Shown one piece after another: positions 37,458 to 45,370 of a DNA stretch of 64,000 nt (positions within the stretch are counted from its first letter, which is position 1; each line of letters starts with the position of its first letter). A program made the position numbers and the translations under genes. Under the pieces are notes generated by a model. The model was not told where the DNA came from. It ran no database searches and saw only the letters and a list, made by a program, of their open reading frames with translations. This DNA is from Chryseobacterium arthrosphaerae (GTDB taxonomy: Bacteria > Bacteroidota > Bacteroidia > Flavobacteriales > Weeksellaceae), in contig NZ_MAYG01000001.1 in NCBI RefSeq assembly GCF_001684965.1, forward strand, positions 2,418,001 to 2,482,000. Reading direction: 5' to 3'.

Positions 37458-37898
37458 TTACCAGATATTTTCTATCTGCTGTTGAGTAGTATTGATTGTG
37501 AATGATTCACCTGTCTTTTTTCCGTACATCATTTTTACCAGCGGTGATTCTGCTGAAACAGTCATAATCTTTTCTTTACCCAAAACAATTTCTCCCAGCG
37601 ATACGGAAATATAGAACAGCCCTTTATTCGTTTTCACCAATGCTCCGTTCTGAACTTTTTCGGAAGGCTCAGGGGTTATTTTCTGCACAACGGCCTGCTG
37701 ATTCAATGTTTCATTAAGCTGCCTCTGCAGATTATTGATTTCCTGCTGAAGCATTTCCCTTCCGGTTTCATATTTATCCCCCATAGAGCTTTTGGTATCA
37801 TTGTTTGATGCACGGGTTTCGGCGATCAGATTTTCAAAATACCGGATCTTGTCAGTGATTTTTCCCCTGATGATGTTTATTATTTCCTGCTTATTCAT
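37458..37898 (-). CDS. GreA/GreB-like protein with C-terminal Gre domain
   Basis: A 146-residue protein. An N-terminal helical, coiled-coil-like half (residues 1-70, with ETGREMLQQEINNLQRQLNETL) precedes a C-terminal domain with the Gre-factor signature (VSAESPLVKMMYGKKTGESF). Gre factors rescue stalled RNA polymerase by inserting a coiled coil into the secondary channel. This protein is slightly shorter than GreA (about 158), and I do not see a clear acidic tip pair, so it may be a diverged, Rnk-like polymerase-binding protein. Confidence 0.65.
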   Translation of the reverse strand: MNKQEIINIIRGKITDKIRYFENLIAETRASNNDTKSSMGDKYETGREMLQQEINNLQRQLNETLNQQAVVQKITPEPSEKVQNGALVKTNKGLFYISVSLGEIVLGKEKIMTVSAESPLVKMMYGKKTGESFTINTTQQQIENIW

Positions 37899-37927
37899 TT
37901 TAATGCTGCATTGTTTTAATGGGTGAA

Positions 37928-38003
37928 AACCACTCCGTCAAAATCATAGACTTTGACACCTCTTTGGTGGAGGGGAATTGAGTACCATTAAAAACCAGTG
38001 GTT
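37928..38003. repeat. Inverted-repeat element with nested stems, possible MITE-like unit
   Basis: AACCACT (37928-37934) and AGTGGTT (37997-38003) form terminal inverted repeats of 7 bp. Inside are GTCAAA/TTTGAC (37937-37942/37952-37957) and CACC/GGTG (37957-37960/37966-37969). It fills most of the gap between the Gre-like and amylase genes and has no coding sense. Confidence 0.4.
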
Positions 38004-38034
38004 AAGATTTACAGTATAATTTAAATTTCTACTC

Positions 38035-39384
38035 TTATTTTGCAAATACGGCGTAATCCGAAACTTTGAAACTGAAATCTTTTCCCTGACTGAAATCTCT
38101 TCTGGTCTTATCGAAAACATTTCTGAATGTTCCGGACAGATGTTCGTCTTCAATGGTAAAATTCACAGGTTCTTTTGACATATTTAGGACCACCAGCACC
38201 TCATCTTTTCCGTTCTTTCGTACATAAGCCAGAATTTTATCATTTGCTGTTGTATTCAGCAGATAAGTCGTTACTTCAGGATCGCCGCCCCTTAAGGCAG
38301 GATTGGAAGATTTTAGATCCAGTAATATTTTATAAAAATCCGCTACCTGATAGGTATTGGTCCATTTGATGACATCTTTTTCAAAAAACTCTAATCTTTT
38401 CATATTGGGCAGCTCCTGACCGGAGTACAATAGCGGAACGCCATTCCACGTTGCAGAAAATACGGCCATAGGTTTAGTTATTACAGCATATTTCTCATAT
38501 TCTGTTCCATTCCATGAGTTTTCATCATGATTGGTGGTAAACCAGGCTCTCATTGAACCGTCACCGATTTTGGAATACTGTACCAGCAGATCTTTCAATT
38601 CCTGAAGAGGTTCATTTTTCTTATAATAATCAGCAGATTTGTGCATCCATTTCCAGGAATAGCTGGCATCGAATACTTTTCCGTATTCAGGACTTTCCAA
38701 TTCGTCGAATTCTCCCAGCCAGAAAAGTGGTTTTACTTTTTCCACTTCCGGGCGTGCCTGTTCCCAGAAATCCACTTCCACCCATGACGCAAGATCACAT
38801 CTGAACCCGTCAATATTGGTTTCCTGCACCCAGAATTTCATGGCATCAATCATTGCCTGACGCATCTCCTGGTTTTTATAATCCAACTCAATGATATCAT
38901 CCATTCCGGAAGCGATATGGAATTTACCGTCCGGATCTTTTAAATAAAATTCAGGATGTGTTTTCGTCCATACATGATCCCATCCGGTATGGTTGGCTAC
39001 CCAGTCAATAATCACTTTGAATCCCAGTCTCTGTGCCTCATTCACCATATCTTTGAAATCCTGCAATGTTCCGAATTCCGGATTGACAGAGGTATAATCT
39101 GCTGCTGCGTAAGGGCTGCCGAGACTTCCCTTTTTGTTCTGCTGGGCAATAGGTGTGATGGGCATAAACCAAAGGGTTTTCACTCCCATAGCTTTCAGGC
39201 GGGGCATTTCTTTGGCAAATGCCTTAAAAGTCCCTTCCTGGGTATATTGTCTGATATTTACTTCATAGATATTGGTAGTATGTTTCCATTCTTTTGGCAG
39301 TTCTGTCATCTTCCTTGTATTTTTTTGAGTGGTACAGGAAACAATTCCCAGACCAATTACGGCTAATAAAATTAATTTCTTCAT
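38035..39384 (-). CDS. GH13-family alpha-amylase lipoprotein
   Basis: A 449-residue lipoprotein (MKKLILLAVIGLGIVSC, lipid Cys17) with a GH13 (beta/alpha)8 barrel. Conserved regions: DWVANHTG (region I), GFRCDLAS with nucleophile D197 (region II), WLGEFDE with the acid/base glutamate at 225 or 228 (region III), and TTNHDENSW with D287 (region IV). It cleaves alpha-1,4-glucans, probably at the cell surface or in the periplasm. No starch SusCD is adjacent. It ends next to an inverted-repeat element. Confidence 0.9.
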   Translation of the reverse strand: MKKLILLAVIGLGIVSCTTQKNTRKMTELPKEWKHTTNIYEVNIRQYTQEGTFKAFAKEMPRLKAMGVKTLWFMPITPIAQQNKKGSLGSPYAAADYTSVNPEFGTLQDFKDMVNEAQRLGFKVIIDWVANHTGWDHVWTKTHPEFYLKDPDGKFHIASGMDDIIELDYKNQEMRQAMIDAMKFWVQETNIDGFRCDLASWVEVDFWEQARPEVEKVKPLFWLGEFDELESPEYGKVFDASYSWKWMHKSADYYKKNEPLQELKDLLVQYSKIGDGSMRAWFTTNHDENSWNGTEYEKYAVITKPMAVFSATWNGVPLLYSGQELPNMKRLEFFEKDVIKWTNTYQVADFYKILLDLKSSNPALRGGDPEVTTYLLNTTANDKILAYVRKNGKDEVLVVLNMSKEPVNFTIEDEHLSGTFRNVFDKTRRDFSQGKDFSFKVSDYAVFAK

Positions 39385-39398
39385 TAATCTATTTTTAA

Positions 39399-39406
39399 CA
39401 AAAGTA
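39399..39406 (-). promoter_or_regulatory. -7 promoter element of the amylase gene
   Basis: On the minus strand this reads TACTTTTG, a full match to TAnnTTTG, 15 nt before the ATG. The remainder of the 39385-39735 gap is A+T-rich and ends in the terminator of the neighbouring gene. Confidence 0.45.
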
Positions 39407-39684
39407 AGGATTGTTTTTTTGGGCAGAAGGGTAAAAGGTACAAAAGTTGGGGGATAAAATTGGTTGTTATTGATGAAATTGAATTAACGCAAAGATTTTA
39501 TTTTTCAAACTGCTGATTTTTAAAGGGGCAAAGAATGGAATCAATTTTATTGATCCCTTAAAATCAAAGATTCAAATGATCCTGCTTTACGTTTTTTTTA
39601 ATCTTTTATTTTACCCAACAAAAAACAGTGTACGTTTTGTACTGCTCTGATCCCAATAAAGCTGTGAGGTTTCATTTTTTACCA

Positions 39685-39715
39685 TAAAAAAGCCCCGGAT
39701 CAAAAACCCGGGGCA
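39685..39715 (-). terminator. Terminator after the IS1096-passenger-like gene
   Basis: GCCCCGG pairs with CCGGGGC over a 9-nt loop. On the minus strand it is followed by a T-run. Confidence 0.7.
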
Positions 39716-39735
39716 TATATGTATTGTATTACATC

Positions 39736-40329
39736 TTATCTTTCATCATCATTGTCATCCTCATCATCAAAGACATCGTCATTGTAGTCTTCTTCTTCCT
39801 CATCATCGAAGCTGTCATCTTCATCTGCAAAGTTTCCTCCGGCTCCGAAATCGTCATCAAAACCGAACTCATCATCTACCAACGGCATTGCTGACTTCTT
39901 TTTGCCTCCGGAATTTCCGTTTTTGCTAGGGGCCTTCAATGGCACATTTCCAAATCTGTATACCGTGATCGGGTAATTTACACCTTTTGTTTCCTCAATC
40001 ACTTCTACAAGCTCACAGAAGAATTCCCAAAGATCAAGAAGCCCGTACTGGAACTGTGCTTTGTCACCTACATTTTCAAAAGCCTCATCAATGTAAACAT
40101 CTGACATGATTTCGCCATCTCCATCATCACTCATATCTTCCAATGGGACACTTTTTACGATCGTTCCGTCATCTTCCAACAGATTAAAAGTAGAAAGCTC
40201 ATCTCCCTGCAGACTGAATGCACTTTTAATTCCTAAATGTAAGTTCCATAACGTTTGTTTTCCCTTAACTTCGACATCACGGAAAATATCCTCTTTCGCA
40301 TCTAATATTACGCGGATTTTGTAAACCAT
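39736..40329 (-). CDS. IS1096 passenger TnpR / pRiA4b ORF-3-like protein with acidic tail
   Basis: A 197-residue protein. The first ~130 residues fit the pRiA4b ORF-3-like/IS1096 passenger family (VYKIRVILDAKEDIFRDVEVKGKQTLWNLH, DKAQFQYGLLDLWEFFCELVEV). The last ~50 residues are almost entirely Asp/Glu with a few Gly, Phe and Asn. The name comes from mobile elements, but no transposase or inverted repeats surround it. In Bacteroidota it looks like a resident cellular gene. The acidic tail could mimic nucleic acid or bind basic partners. Function unknown. Confidence 0.65.
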   Translation of the reverse strand: MVYKIRVILDAKEDIFRDVEVKGKQTLWNLHLGIKSAFSLQGDELSTFNLLEDDGTIVKSVPLEDMSDDGDGEIMSDVYIDEAFENVGDKAQFQYGLLDLWEFFCELVEVIEETKGVNYPITVYRFGNVPLKAPSKNGNSGGKKKSAMPLVDDEFGFDDDFGAGGNFADEDDSFDDEEEEDYNDDVFDDEDDNDDER

Positions 40330-40382
40330 ATCAGTTTCTTAAATTACTTTTTTGCCTTTATAATTATGATAAATCTATGTTG

Positions 40383-40410
40383 CAAATATATAATAAATGA
40401 CATGTGACAA
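40383..40410 (-). promoter_or_regulatory. Promoter of the IS1096-passenger-like gene
   Basis: On the minus strand, TTG (40408-40410) and TATATTTG (40383-40390) are 17 nt apart, a good match to both Bacteroidota elements. The leader would be about 45-50 nt. Confidence 0.5.
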
Positions 40411-40463
40411 AAAAATATTTCAGGATTTTTTAAAATATTTTTTTTTCTTACATTTTGCCGGAA

Positions 40464-41495
40464 TTATTTGCTTTTTTCGAGCATAAAACTGAATTTCGTC
40501 CCTTCAAGGTAAACGCTTTCTACGGTAATGTTTTCGTTGTGAGCTTCAAGGATATGTTTTACAATAGCCAATCCTAATCCGGAACCGCCTTCCCTTCTGC
40601 TTCTGCTGGTTTCCACCCTGTAGAATCTTTCAAAAATCCTTGGCAGGATCTCAGACTTGATCCCCATCCCGTTATCTATGACCTCAATCAGTACTTTATT
40701 TTTCAGGATACTGGTTTTTACAATCACTTTTGCTTCCTGTCTGTTGGCATAATGGATTGCATTTGAAATTAGATTGATGAAAACCTGTGAAATTTTCTGT
40801 TTATCCGCTTCTACAAAGATCTGCGGATGGAGGGTCTGGATCTGTAAGGTTGTATTCCTTTTCTCAGCTTCAAGGTCAAGAAGATCAAAAATTTCTTTAA
40901 TCAGGAGATTGACATCGAATCTGGAAACGGTAAGATTGATCTCTCCGGCTTCAAGCCTGTTGATCATATCAAGATCGGTCACAATAGCAATAAGCCTTTC
41001 AACAGATTTGTCGATTCTCTCCAGATACTTATCACGGATGGTAAGGTTATCCACCCCGCCGTCTCTCAGTGTTTCCACATACCCCTGAATAGAGAACAAA
41101 GGCGTCTTCAGCTCGTGGGAAACGTTTCCGATGTATTCTTTACGATAGCTCTCCATTTCCTTCATCATATCGATTTCGGTTACTTTCTGCTGGTTAAGGT
41201 CGGAAAATCTTTCTCCAAGTTCTTTGATGGTAATATTTTCGTCATGATCATGTACGATTTCCTGTGGAAGGATACCTGAAAGGCCTTTCACCTGCTTTCT
41301 CCCGTAATAGTTGAAAAGAAGTTCCAGGACTACACAATTGATAATAAAGATCAGGACAATACAGATCAAAAGACCCGTTTTAAATAAAGGGGTCTCGTAA
41401 TAGATATCTTTCAGTGAATCGAAAACGACCACCAGAAAAAGCATTACCAGTGTCAGCAGACAGGAGGCAACGAGGGTAAGTCTGTAAAATTTCAA
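40464..41495 (-). CDS. phoR: PhoR-type sensor histidine kinase
   Basis: A 343-residue kinase. Two membrane helices (about 7-26 and 39-62) with a very short outer loop are followed by HisKA (VSHELKTPLFSIQGYVETLRDGG, phosphoacceptor His near residue 126) and HATPase (LISNAIHYAN, VIDNGMGI, FYRVETSRSRREGGSGLGLAIVKHIL). The lack of a real periplasmic domain fits phosphate-type PhoR sensing through other partners. The start is a TTG at 41495; the first ATG lies inside TM1. It is 48 nt downstream of the response regulator gene. The phosphate role is inferred from the family; no pst genes are present. Confidence 0.8.
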   Translation of the reverse strand: MKFYRLTLVASCLLTLVMLFLVVVFDSLKDIYYETPLFKTGLLICIVLIFIINCVVLELLFNYYGRKQVKGLSGILPQEIVHDHDENITIKELGERFSDLNQQKVTEIDMMKEMESYRKEYIGNVSHELKTPLFSIQGYVETLRDGGVDNLTIRDKYLERIDKSVERLIAIVTDLDMINRLEAGEINLTVSRFDVNLLIKEIFDLLDLEAEKRNTTLQIQTLHPQIFVEADKQKISQVFINLISNAIHYANRQEAKVIVKTSILKNKVLIEVIDNGMGIKSEILPRIFERFYRVETSRSRREGGSGLGLAIVKHILEAHNENITVESVYLEGTKFSFMLEKSK

Positions 41496-41543
41496 TTTTA
41501 CAACGTTTTAAGAATTGAACGTAAAGTTAAGATTTTTAAATGA

Positions 41544-42218
41544 TTAAACGATCAGCTTATAACCAATCCCTTTTAATGTCTGAATGGTATTGATTCCTAA
41601 TTTTTCTCTTAATCTTCTGATGTGAACATCGATGGTTCTTTCTCCTACGATCACATCATTACCCCATACTTTTTCAAGAATTTCTTCTCTTTTAAAAACT
41701 TTTTCAGTGTTGGAAGCCAAAAGGTAAAGCAGATCAAATTCTTTTTTGGGAAGCAGAAACTGCTGTCCGCTTTTGGAAACTCTGAAGTTATCTTTATCAA
41801 TGACAAGGTCTCCTATTTCTATGAGTTTAGCATTATCAGATACCTGAGAGGTCAATTGCAGTAATGCATTTACTTTGGAGATCAGGATTTTCGGTTTGAT
41901 CAGTTTTACGATATAATCATTGGCTCCGGCCTGGAACCCTGCCAACTGGGAAAATTCTTCGCTTCTTGCAGAAAGGAAAACAATAAGGGTCTTTTGAAGT
42001 TCTTTCACTTTACGAAGTTCCTGACAGGTTTCAATGCCATCTTTTTCCGGCATCATTACATCTAGTAGGATAAGGTCCGGAACAATTTCCTTTGCTTTTT
42101 CTATACCTTCGTTACCATTGGTAGCAGTATAGATATCATAACCTTCTTTTTCTAAATTGTAAGACAGAATCTCTAAAATGTCCAGTTCATCGTCTATTAA
42201 AAGAATTTTTTTGCTCAT
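41544..42218 (-). CDS. phoB: PhoB-type (OmpR family) response regulator
   Basis: A 224-residue regulator. The receiver domain (1-120) has acidic pair D9/D10, phosphoacceptor D53 in ILLDVMMPEKDG, and K105. The DNA-binding winged helix (about 130-224) shows GERTIDVHIRRLREKLG and TLKGIGYKL. The residue after K105 is leucine, where nearly all receivers have a cis-proline (motif KP); this is one codon, CTG instead of CCG. It pairs with the kinase gene downstream. Targets are likely to include the divergent TonB receptor gene. Confidence 0.82.
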   Translation of the reverse strand: MSKKILLIDDELDILEILSYNLEKEGYDIYTATNGNEGIEKAKEIVPDLILLDVMMPEKDGIETCQELRKVKELQKTLIVFLSARSEEFSQLAGFQAGANDYIVKLIKPKILISKVNALLQLTSQVSDNAKLIEIGDLVIDKDNFRVSKSGQQFLLPKKEFDLLYLLASNTEKVFKREEILEKVWGNDVIVGERTIDVHIRRLREKLGINTIQTLKGIGYKLIV

Positions 42219-42239
42219 CTTCTAGTTTAAGAATTCCCA

Positions 42240-42247
42240 CAAAAATA
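42240..42247 (-). promoter_or_regulatory. -7 promoter element of phoB-phoR
   Basis: On the minus strand this reads TATTTTTG, a full match to TAnnTTTG, 22 nt before the phoB ATG. Between here and the opposite promoter the 42219-42542 gap is A+T-rich without genes. Confidence 0.45.
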
Positions 42248-42480
42248 GGTATTTTCATCGGTCTTCTCATTTTATGTTATATTAACTAATTATTAAAAAA
42301 CACATTTCCTGATTTAAATTAAAAAATCAATAATAAAAATAGGAAATAAATACACATAAATCAAATATACGAAACGATTTTCAAAATAAACAAAAAAAAT
42401 ATAACCCTATAAAACATTTTTCAATAACAAAAAATTGGAGTTATTCATTAATATAAACTTCACAATTAATTAAGATTCTC

Positions 42481-42516
42481 CTAAAGTTTTCTTAAAAACT
42501 TAGCCTTTATTTTGCC
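42481..42516 (+). promoter_or_regulatory. Inverted repeat and promoter of the TonB receptor gene
   Basis: An imperfect inverted repeat (CTAAAGTTTT at 42481-42490, AAAAACTTAG at 42494-42503) sits just before a -7-like TATTTTG (42509-42515), where the -33 box would be. It is placed like an operator for a dimeric regulator or an activator. The ATG is 27 nt further on, after two AGAAGTAAA-like repeats. Confidence 0.35.
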
Positions 42517-42542
42517 CTTGAAAAAGAAGTAAAAGAAGTAAA

Positions 42543-45332
42543 ATGAAAAAACAACTCCACAAGAGCATCATGCTACTTGCCTTGTTTTCTGCTGGCTATG
42601 CCTTTGCACAAAGCCAGATTCTGGAAGGTAGAGTATTGGACGAGAAAGACAGCACTCCTATACAAGGTGTAAAGGTAAAAGTAAATGATCAGGAAGTAAC
42701 CACTGACATTTCCGGATACTACTCTATCAACCTCTCTCCCGGTACCAATTACATTGTAACAGTAAGTTCTGATGGATACAACAGAAAAGAAATCAGTGAG
42801 GTTATTATAAAAAATGAGGGTAACACTCACCTGGACATCGTATTGGACAAGCCATCCACCAAAGAAAAAGAAATTGAGGGAGTTGTCATCAAATCAAACG
42901 CAAGAAAAGAAACCATAGCTTCTACCATCGGTTTACAGAAGAATTCCGGAGTGGTATCCCAGGTTATCGGGGTGGAAGCAATCAAAAGAAGCCCGGACAG
43001 AAACACCGGAGAAGTTCTGAAAAGAGTTTCAGGGGTGAGTTTATCTGAAGGGAAATACATTGTAGTAAGAGGTTTATCTGACCGTTATAACCAGGCGATG
43101 CTGAACGGTATTCAGTTATCCAGTACAGAACCGGACAGAAAGACTTTCTCTTTTGACCTTTTCCCTGCCAACGTTATTGAAACCCTTGTCATCAACAAGA
43201 CCTTTATCCCGGAATACACCGGTGAATGGGGAGGCGGACTGATCCAGGTAAATACAAAGGATATTCCTAATAAAGATTTCTTTAATGTACAGATTGGTGT
43301 AGGAGGAAATACGGCTACCATGGGTCAGGAATTCCTGATTCAGAAGGGCGGAAAGTGGGATTTCTTAGGAATTGACGACGGATACAGAAAGCTTCCTACC
43401 AATATGCCTGCCAAGAATGCATTCAGCATTTTGAATGAGGGCCAGAAAACAGATATCGGTAAAGGGTTTACAAAAAATCTTGGATACAACAGCATCGGTT
43501 ATCCAGAAAACCTTAGCTTACAGCTTGACGGAGGTTTCAATACAAAGCTTTTTGGAAAAGATTTAGGAGTAATTGCTGTTTTAAATTACAGTAACAACAA
43601 AAGAAGAACTGAATCTACCAACCGTTTCTTTACCATCAATGATCAGCTTGCTGATACCAACTTTGATTATTTTACAGAAAAATACAGCAATGATGTTATT
43701 CTTGGAGGGATGCTAAACCTTTCCTTAAAGTTTAACAGCAATAATAAGATCTCCTTAAAAAACATCATCACCAGTAACTCGGTGAACCACATGTCTTTCA
43801 GAACGGGTAAGGATTTTGAATTTGATCCGATCAACGGAACCAATATCATCGCAAGAGAAATAGGATTTAAACAAACTACTTTCTACAACTCAACGCTTAC
43901 CGGTACTCACAAAATTGACGCTCTTGGCGGATTTACCGTAAACTGGTACGGAAGTTTCGGAATTCTTGACCAGTACATCCCTTTATTGCAACGTTTACAG
44001 TATAACCAATATACCAACCTACCGGGAAGCCCTTACCTTGCATTGATTTCCAACGGACTTTCGCAGAAATCAGGAAGTGTTTTCTACTCTACTCTAAGTG
44101 ATTATCTGTATAATGCAGGTGGGGATATTTCCAAATCTTTCACTTTATTCGGACAAAAACAAACGATAAAAGGAGGATATTTATTCCAGGTAAAAGACAG
44201 GGTATATAACTCAAGACCGTTCTCCGTAAGACTTGAAAATTACAACCAGGGATTGCTTTCTCAACCTTTTGAAACGATCTTCAATCCTGAAAACTTCGGA
44301 ACGGATGGCAGATTTACCTTTGATGAGATTGCCGGAAACCAGTACAGATATATTGCCAATACCATCCTTAATGCAGGATATATTCAGTTTGACAACAACT
44401 TTACACCTTGGTTAAGAGCCATCTGGGGATTAAGAGTCGAAAACTTCGACCAGTTGGTTGGAAGCACCAGAAGAAGTGATGACCGTTTTGTAAACACACG
44501 TGTTACCGATTTCTTACCTGCAGTAAACTTGACATTCAAGTTAGATCCTAAAATGAACATCCGTGTTGCTGCTTCACAGACTGTTGTAAGACCGGAGTTC
44601 AGAGAGGTTTCTCCTTTAGCTTATTATGATTTTGATTTAGGAGCTACCGTAATAGGTAACAAATCTATTGAGAGAACGAAAATTACCAGTGCCGACCTTC
44701 GTTGGGAATACTACCCAAGAAACGGAGAGATCTTCTCTGTGGCCGGTTTCTATAAAAACTTCAAAAAACCGATCGAATTATACTTCAACCAATCCGGGGT
44801 AGGAACAAGTAATACCTTCAACTACCTGAACGTAGACAAAGCTGATGCTTACGGAGTTGAAGCCGAATTCAGAAAGAAGCTTGATTTCGTTTCTGCGCTT
44901 AGAAACTTCACATTGGGTGGAAACGTTGCCAGAATCTGGAACAGGGTAACCGATGAAGCTACAAATATTGACAGACCAATGCAGGGACAATCTCCTTACA
45001 CCGTCAACCTGAGTCTTCAGTACGACACTGAAAAATCGGGATGGACTTCCACAGTACTGTTCAACATGATCGGAAGAAGGATCCTTTATGTAGGAAATGA
45101 CCAGGTTCCACCAATCTGGGAAGCACCAAGACCTCTTCTTGATTTCCAGATTGCCAAAAAAATATGGAACAATAAAGGAGAGATCAAGCTGAATGTTTCA
45201 GATATCCTGAACCGCCGTGCTAAATTCTACCATGACCTGAATGACAACGGTAAATATGACAGAAAAGATGCTCTTGCCATCGAAAGGCTTACAGGAACCA
45301 ATATCAGTTTAACACTGGGATACAATTTTTAA
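42543..45332 (+). CDS. TonB-dependent outer membrane receptor with carboxypeptidase-like N-domain
   Basis: A 929-residue outer membrane receptor. Signal peptide to about residue 22 (AGYAFAQ), a carboxypeptidase-regulatory-like domain (about 27-98), a plug domain (about 120-260, with LKRVSGVSLSEGKYIVVRGLSDRYN and GEWGGGLIQVNTKDIP), and a long barrel ending SLTLGYNF. It is not a SusC: there is no SusD partner. A beta-helix lipoprotein gene follows 38 nt downstream as the probable partner. It is divergent from phoB, which suggests phosphate-linked control. The ligand is unknown. Confidence 0.85.
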   Translation: MKKQLHKSIMLLALFSAGYAFAQSQILEGRVLDEKDSTPIQGVKVKVNDQEVTTDISGYYSINLSPGTNYIVTVSSDGYNRKEISEVIIKNEGNTHLDIVLDKPSTKEKEIEGVVIKSNARKETIASTIGLQKNSGVVSQVIGVEAIKRSPDRNTGEVLKRVSGVSLSEGKYIVVRGLSDRYNQAMLNGIQLSSTEPDRKTFSFDLFPANVIETLVINKTFIPEYTGEWGGGLIQVNTKDIPNKDFFNVQIGVGGNTATMGQEFLIQKGGKWDFLGIDDGYRKLPTNMPAKNAFSILNEGQKTDIGKGFTKNLGYNSIGYPENLSLQLDGGFNTKLFGKDLGVIAVLNYSNNKRRTESTNRFFTINDQLADTNFDYFTEKYSNDVILGGMLNLSLKFNSNNKISLKNIITSNSVNHMSFRTGKDFEFDPINGTNIIAREIGFKQTTFYNSTLTGTHKIDALGGFTVNWYGSFGILDQYIPLLQRLQYNQYTNLPGSPYLALISNGLSQKSGSVFYSTLSDYLYNAGGDISKSFTLFGQKQTIKGGYLFQVKDRVYNSRPFSVRLENYNQGLLSQPFETIFNPENFGTDGRFTFDEIAGNQYRYIANTILNAGYIQFDNNFTPWLRAIWGLRVENFDQLVGSTRRSDDRFVNTRVTDFLPAVNLTFKLDPKMNIRVAASQTVVRPEFREVSPLAYYDFDLGATVIGNKSIERTKITSADLRWEYYPRNGEIFSVAGFYKNFKKPIELYFNQSGVGTSNTFNYLNVDKADAYGVEAEFRKKLDFVSALRNFTLGGNVARIWNRVTDEATNIDRPMQGQSPYTVNLSLQYDTEKSGWTSTVLFNMIGRRILYVGNDQVPPIWEAPRPLLDFQIAKKIWNNKGEIKLNVSDILNRRAKFYHDLNDNGKYDRKDALAIERLTGTNISLTLGYNF

Positions 45333-45370
45333 CAATATAATCTAATAAAAATAATTTAATTCTTTATAAC

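Noticed and set aside
39736-40329. Evidence for an IS1096-type transposon.
   Set aside because: Only the passenger-like protein is present; there is no transposase, inverted repeat or target duplication around it.
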